Shown in pieces: positions 63,501 to 64,000 of a stretch of 64,000 bases of DNA. The notes beneath the pieces are model-generated. The model did no database searches. It had not been told where the DNA came from and saw only the letters and a list, made by a program, of their open reading frames with translations. Numbering within the stretch: the first letter of the stretch is position 1; each line of letters begins with the position of its first letter. Location of the stretch: NCBI GenBank assembly GCA_023213315.1, contig JAKCPI010016541.1, forward strand, positions 1-64,000, given 5' to 3'. Both the position numbers and the translations under genes were made by a program. Origin of the DNA: Euborellia annulipes (lineage: Eukaryota; Arthropoda; Insecta; Dermaptera; Anisolabididae).

Positions 63501-63512
63501 TTCTGCAGTCAT
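39599..63512 (-). CDS. POR: NADPH-cytochrome P450 reductase, 12 coding exons, one internal frameshift
   Basis: ER-anchored diflavin reductase that passes electrons from NADPH through FAD and FMN to microsomal P450s. Coding exons: 63512-63334, 60291-60102, 59957-59808, 53476-53352, 52147-51959, 47934-47698, 47633-47500, 46175-45978, 45898-45634, 41687-41581, 41456-41335, 39743-39599. Visible features in order: N-terminal membrane anchor (about residues 21-42), FMN loop [11 protein letters not shown] (about 88-98), [24 protein letters not shown], the linker and FAD domain with RYYSISSS, the NADPH site [16 protein letters not shown], and the C-terminal YSADVWS with the nicotinamide-stacking Trp. 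The total is 679 aa, equal to insect CPR, if one base is removed from an A6 run in exon 6 (47870-47875 on the plus strand). As written, that run shifts the frame and creates a stop at 47838-47840. All splice phases are otherwise consistent. Introns 5 and 9 host other genes. An AG just upstream of the ATG could also be a 5'-UTR splice acceptor. Confidence 0.95.
39958..41010. mobile_element. PIF/Harbinger-like element in POR intron 11, TSD TAA
   Basis: Ends AGGGCCCTACACACGG and, inverted, AGGGCTCTACACGC, with TAA on both sides. CCTGACAAGTTGG-type words recur near both ends. A family B copy is inserted in it. Short ORFs only, so non-autonomous. The superfamily call rests on end sequence and the 3-bp target. 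Confidence 0.65.
40182..40677 (-). repeat. Family B repeat, reverse copy inside the Harbinger-like element
   Basis: Reverse complement of 22828-23397 without the C34 run. High similarity over nearly the whole length (for example GGGTCGGACTAAGCCGAGCG read on minus). Confidence 0.8.
41938..42620 (+). repeat. Family A retroposon, diverged, in POR intron 9
   Basis: The hairpin end is at 41938-42030 and the poly(A)-side end at about 42478-42620. The section between, about 42195-42475, is rearranged or replaced. It lies directly upstream of the nested membrane-protein gene. Confidence 0.7.
42793..44749 (+). CDS. Unrecognised small single-pass membrane protein, 7 exons, nested antisense in POR intron 9
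   Basis: Exons: 42793-42819, 42893-42934, 42996-43109, 43197-43259, 43369-43446, 43535-43663, 44720-44749. Each junction has GT-AG signals, every intron is phase 0, and the frame stays open over all seven exons, giving 160 aa. I do not recognise the family. Residues 1-61 are basic and Trp/Pro-rich ([16 protein letters not shown]). About 62-108 is acidic (YEEEG, EEAEEE). A strong hydrophobic helix at about 118-140 ([19 protein letters not shown]) is followed by a 20-residue tail. The basic N-terminus suggests it faces the cytosol. The donor after exon 3 (GTTGAG) is weak. The sequence just before the ATG is T-rich and ends in AAG, so the first exon shown may be internal, with more coding sequence upstream. 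The gene lies on the plus strand inside a POR intron and has a downstream poly(A) hexamer. Confidence 0.75.
43915..44040. repeat. Family A fragments inside the nested gene's last intron
   Basis: Scraps of family A (TGAGAAAGTAAAAG; GACGACATATATTTAGTTTCCG) in the intron between exons 6 and 7 of the membrane-protein gene. Confidence 0.5.
44836..44841 (+). promoter_or_regulatory. Polyadenylation hexamer for the nested membrane-protein gene
   Basis: AATAAA 87 bases after the stop codon of the seven-exon plus-strand gene. It supports that gene model and its orientation. Confidence 0.6.
44988..45598. mobile_element. hAT-like element, TSD CATCTGAC, hosting a SINE-I
   Basis: Ends CAGGGCCGTGCCTAAG and, inverted, CAGGGCCGTGCTTAGG. 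Perfect CATCTGAC at 44980-44987 and 45599-45606. It ends only 36 bases from the donor of POR exon 9. Confidence 0.92.
45217..45472 (-). repeat. SINE-I inserted in a hAT-like element
   Basis: Full-length copy. The flanking ACTTTTTTTTTT on both sides appears to be the target duplication from retroposition, so it postdates the hAT-like insertion. Confidence 0.85.
46540..46822. mobile_element. hAT-like MITE in POR intron 7, TSD GTTATG(G/T)C
   Basis: Ends CATGGGCGTACCCAG and its exact inverse CTGGGTACGCCCATG. The flanking 8-mers match at 7 of 8. Interior G-runs. Confidence 0.85.
47698..47934 (-). other. POR: POR exon 6 with apparent +1 frameshift
   Basis: The exon opens in the correct frame ([20 protein letters not shown]) and continues after the A6 run in another frame ([20 protein letters not shown]). 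Both halves are textbook POR, so one base is extra. In the written frame a TAA follows at 47838-47840. The acceptor and donor are intact and the downstream phase is right once one A is removed. A homopolymer base-calling or assembly error is the simplest explanation; a real null allele cannot be excluded from this sequence. Confidence 0.9.
48516..48521 (-). promoter_or_regulatory. Polyadenylation hexamer for TBCC
   Basis: AATAAA on the minus strand about 90 bases after the TBCC stop codon. It suggests the nested gene ends its own transcript inside POR intron 5. The assignment rests on motif and spacing only. Confidence 0.5.
48611..49597 (-). CDS. TBCC: Tubulin-folding cofactor C, intronless, nested in POR intron 5
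   Basis: A 328-aa uninterrupted ORF. TBCC joins the cofactor D/E-tubulin complex and stimulates beta-tubulin GTP hydrolysis, releasing folded heterodimer in the cytosol. The N-terminal third (about 18-125) is helical and charged, matching the spectrin-like TBCC N domain. The C-terminal beta-helix domain (about 175-320) shows the family signatures [22 protein letters not shown] with the arginine finger at about R245, [12 protein letters not shown] and the terminal [18 protein letters not shown]. Human TBCC is 346 aa, so the length is normal. The Met at 49597 is the only start ahead of the helical domain. The gene lies wholly within POR intron 5 on the same strand and has its own polyadenylation hexamer downstream. 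RP2 is excluded by the full-length TBCC N domain and the lack of an N-terminal lipidation motif. Confidence 0.95.
   Translation of the reverse strand: MDSGTLMKPCTGFPESILKRNKEFQELRKRKEEQFQHPTPEKLQFYLLEYAKLRSEIENILMPENLNHLQENQIKTYLEMVKRKLESLKSFIAESSLYLRLYDIRKANEDITCFNERLKNLETKLEPKKKFSFKNKALTSKLINTNQYSSDKIDGVKSSHFIPTSDEKYSHRIGEVITIQRAEANNKDLVFTDIDNCTIKIFGTPSSLCITRVNNSIILSGPVKTSTFIEHSSNSTFQIACQQLRIHDSHDSIFYLYISSRTIMEDSSNIFIASYNWDYDLLKEDFKLCSFLDTNNWLEVDDFNWLAQDSPSPNWSILNKDKWQSQWA
50078..50523. mobile_element. hAT-like MITE in POR intron 5, TSD CATGTCAT
   Basis: Ends CAGGGCCGGCGCAAG and CGCGCCGCCCCTG, with perfect CATGTCAT duplications at 50070-50077 and 50524-50531. The interior has repeated CCGCCCGCGGAAC blocks. 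Same family as 29227-29492. Confidence 0.9.
50770..51121. mobile_element. hAT-like MITE in POR intron 5, TSD CATGGGTA
   Basis: Begins CAGGGCCGCACCTGG and ends TTGTTGTGGCACTG. Perfect CATGGGTA at 50762-50769 and 51122-51129. Only 246 bases from the preceding element. Confidence 0.88.
52868..53022. repeat. Foldback element in POR intron 4
   Basis: Arms of about 52 bases (GGTCGATTTTTAGTCGAGCG and its complement at the far end, with few mismatches) around a 45-base spacer. Confidence 0.8.
53539..53799. mobile_element. MITE with perfect 31-bp terminal inverted repeats in POR intron 3
   Basis: Starts GGGAGCGTACAAGTATTACG and ends with the exact complement; arms are 53539-53569 and 53769-53799. 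Interior G-runs and ACGTTAC/GCGTTACGTAA words. Superfamily and target duplication not determined. It starts 62 bases from POR exon 4. Confidence 0.85.
54170..54457. mobile_element. hAT-like element, longer relative of 2381-2531
   Basis: Shares GCCCCAGGCGCATTAA, GGCGCCCCCCTCGCATCC and GCGCCCCAGTTGAGC with the 2.4-kb element. The ends are eroded and the flanking 8-mers (ATTACTAT/ATTATAAT) match at 6 of 8. Confidence 0.65.
54458..57534. other. POR intron 3 interior, AT-rich
   Basis: No exon-like sequence. C-rich patches near 54790. Short ATG contexts (CAAAATGGCGGATG near 56603) start frames of fewer than 20 codons. Confidence 0.5.
57535..58280. repeat. Repeat cluster in POR intron 3
   Basis: About 57535-57620 and 58165-58270 are inverted halves of an element related to the 10255 foldback. 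About 57711-57925 is the unoccupied relative of the outer hAT-like element at 26940-28741. About 57935-58000 is a diverged family A hairpin fragment. Confidence 0.7.
58772..58955 (-). repeat. SINE-II copy
   Basis: Tail GATCTTTTCCGACATTTAAGG followed by GACCCCATCCCTATTTATTT, then a decayed tRNA-like head. Related to 38153-38300. Confidence 0.6.
59541..59730 (-). repeat. SINE-III copy next to POR exon 3
   Basis: Body GGTAGAGTTTTGTTTGAAAA and head with GCCTGGAGCCGAACCAGG (B box on minus). It stops about 78 bases from the donor of POR exon 3. Confidence 0.7.
60292..63333. other. POR: POR intron 1
   Basis: AT-rich. Contains a headless SINE-III (61019-61145) and two short tRNA-like pieces that share TCTGGACCATA (about 61610-61675 on minus, 62250-62300 on plus). 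Nothing else recognised. Confidence 0.5.
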
Positions 63513-64000
63513 CTCTGTACAACAACAATAACAAAAAGAAATGTTACAAAGATTGGAAAGAAAGTAAAAAGAGAATACATGAAAGTGATAGATAGGTACT
63601 GGTTACAATCAAATATGCTTAAAAACAATTAAAATATGTTTCATGGTGAACCAAAACTCGAATGTATTTTTTTATTAATTTTTGCTCTGGTTTTTAAAAA
63701 CAATAGACGTTTTTAATCATATATAAGTATAATAAAATGCTAAAAAAAAAAAATACACGTGTATATAAATCTACCTGTTGTATAATATAGCTTTTTGTCA
63801 AATTAATGGAAGAATTTCAAGGACAAAATATTCAGTAAATTAAAAAATTACTAAATAATAGGTTACTCCTAATATCGCGATCTGCCTATATAACTTTCGG
63901 TTCCATACATATAAAATGTTTTGACAATTCCCATCTACCAATCCCTTTATTGCATTAAAATTAATTAATTAATAAAATCTAGCCCACGGGGGGGGGGGGG
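63513..64000. other. Upstream of the POR start codon
   Basis: Should hold the POR promoter or a 5'-UTR intron. A TTGTTGTACAG just upstream of the ATG fits a splice acceptor. The window ends in a G13 run after AGCCCAC, which may be a repeat edge or an assembly break. Confidence 0.4.

Noticed and set aside
39599..63512. Alternative identity as another diflavin reductase (NOS reductase domain, methionine synthase reductase, NDOR1)
   Set aside because: The N-terminal anchor, exact CPR length, FMN-domain sequence and YSADVWS terminus fit P450 reductase only.
63349..63595. Two plus-strand ORFs near the right end
   Set aside because: Antisense to POR exon 1, whose frame encodes a proper membrane anchor.

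Overview
This is an AT-rich nuclear fragment of an animal, most likely an arthropod. The coding exons have GT-AG introns. The NADPH-cytochrome P450 reductase exons give a 679-residue protein (after correcting one frameshift) that closely follows insect orthologues. No bacterial operons, CRISPR arrays or bacterial insertion sequences are visible. I do not assign a genus.

Layout. Positions 1-31 kb are almost entirely repeats: non-autonomous hAT-like DNA transposons, three tRNA-type SINE families, a 5S-rRNA-like SINE, an abundant poly(A)-ended retroposon ('family A'), foldback elements and simple repeats. Short complex islands survive between them, including a CpG-rich stretch near 24.5-25.0 kb and one candidate terminal exon at 9.7-9.8 kb. 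On the minus strand, 31500-37657 carries a complete eight-exon gene for replication factor C subunit 2 (RFC2, clamp loader). From 39599 to 63512, also on the minus strand, lies a complete twelve-exon gene for NADPH-cytochrome P450 reductase (POR/CPR) with introns of up to 6.3 kb.

The POR gene hosts two other genes in its introns. Intron 5 holds an intronless same-strand gene for tubulin-folding cofactor C (TBCC, 328 aa). Intron 9 holds an opposite-strand seven-exon gene for a small single-pass membrane protein (160 aa) that I do not recognise. The three recognised genes are housekeeping genes: DNA replication, ER electron transfer to P450s, and tubulin folding. I see no functional link between them beyond location.

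The most notable observations are: a one-base frameshift in POR exon 6; a hAT-like transposon carrying about 21 copies of a ~79-bp palindromic satellite; a family A retroposon sitting between 357-362-bp direct repeats; a hAT-in-hAT nest with an empty-site relative in the same window; and a recurrent hammerhead-ribozyme-like motif. Exon boundaries were assigned by reading splice signals, phase and protein family continuity by eye.
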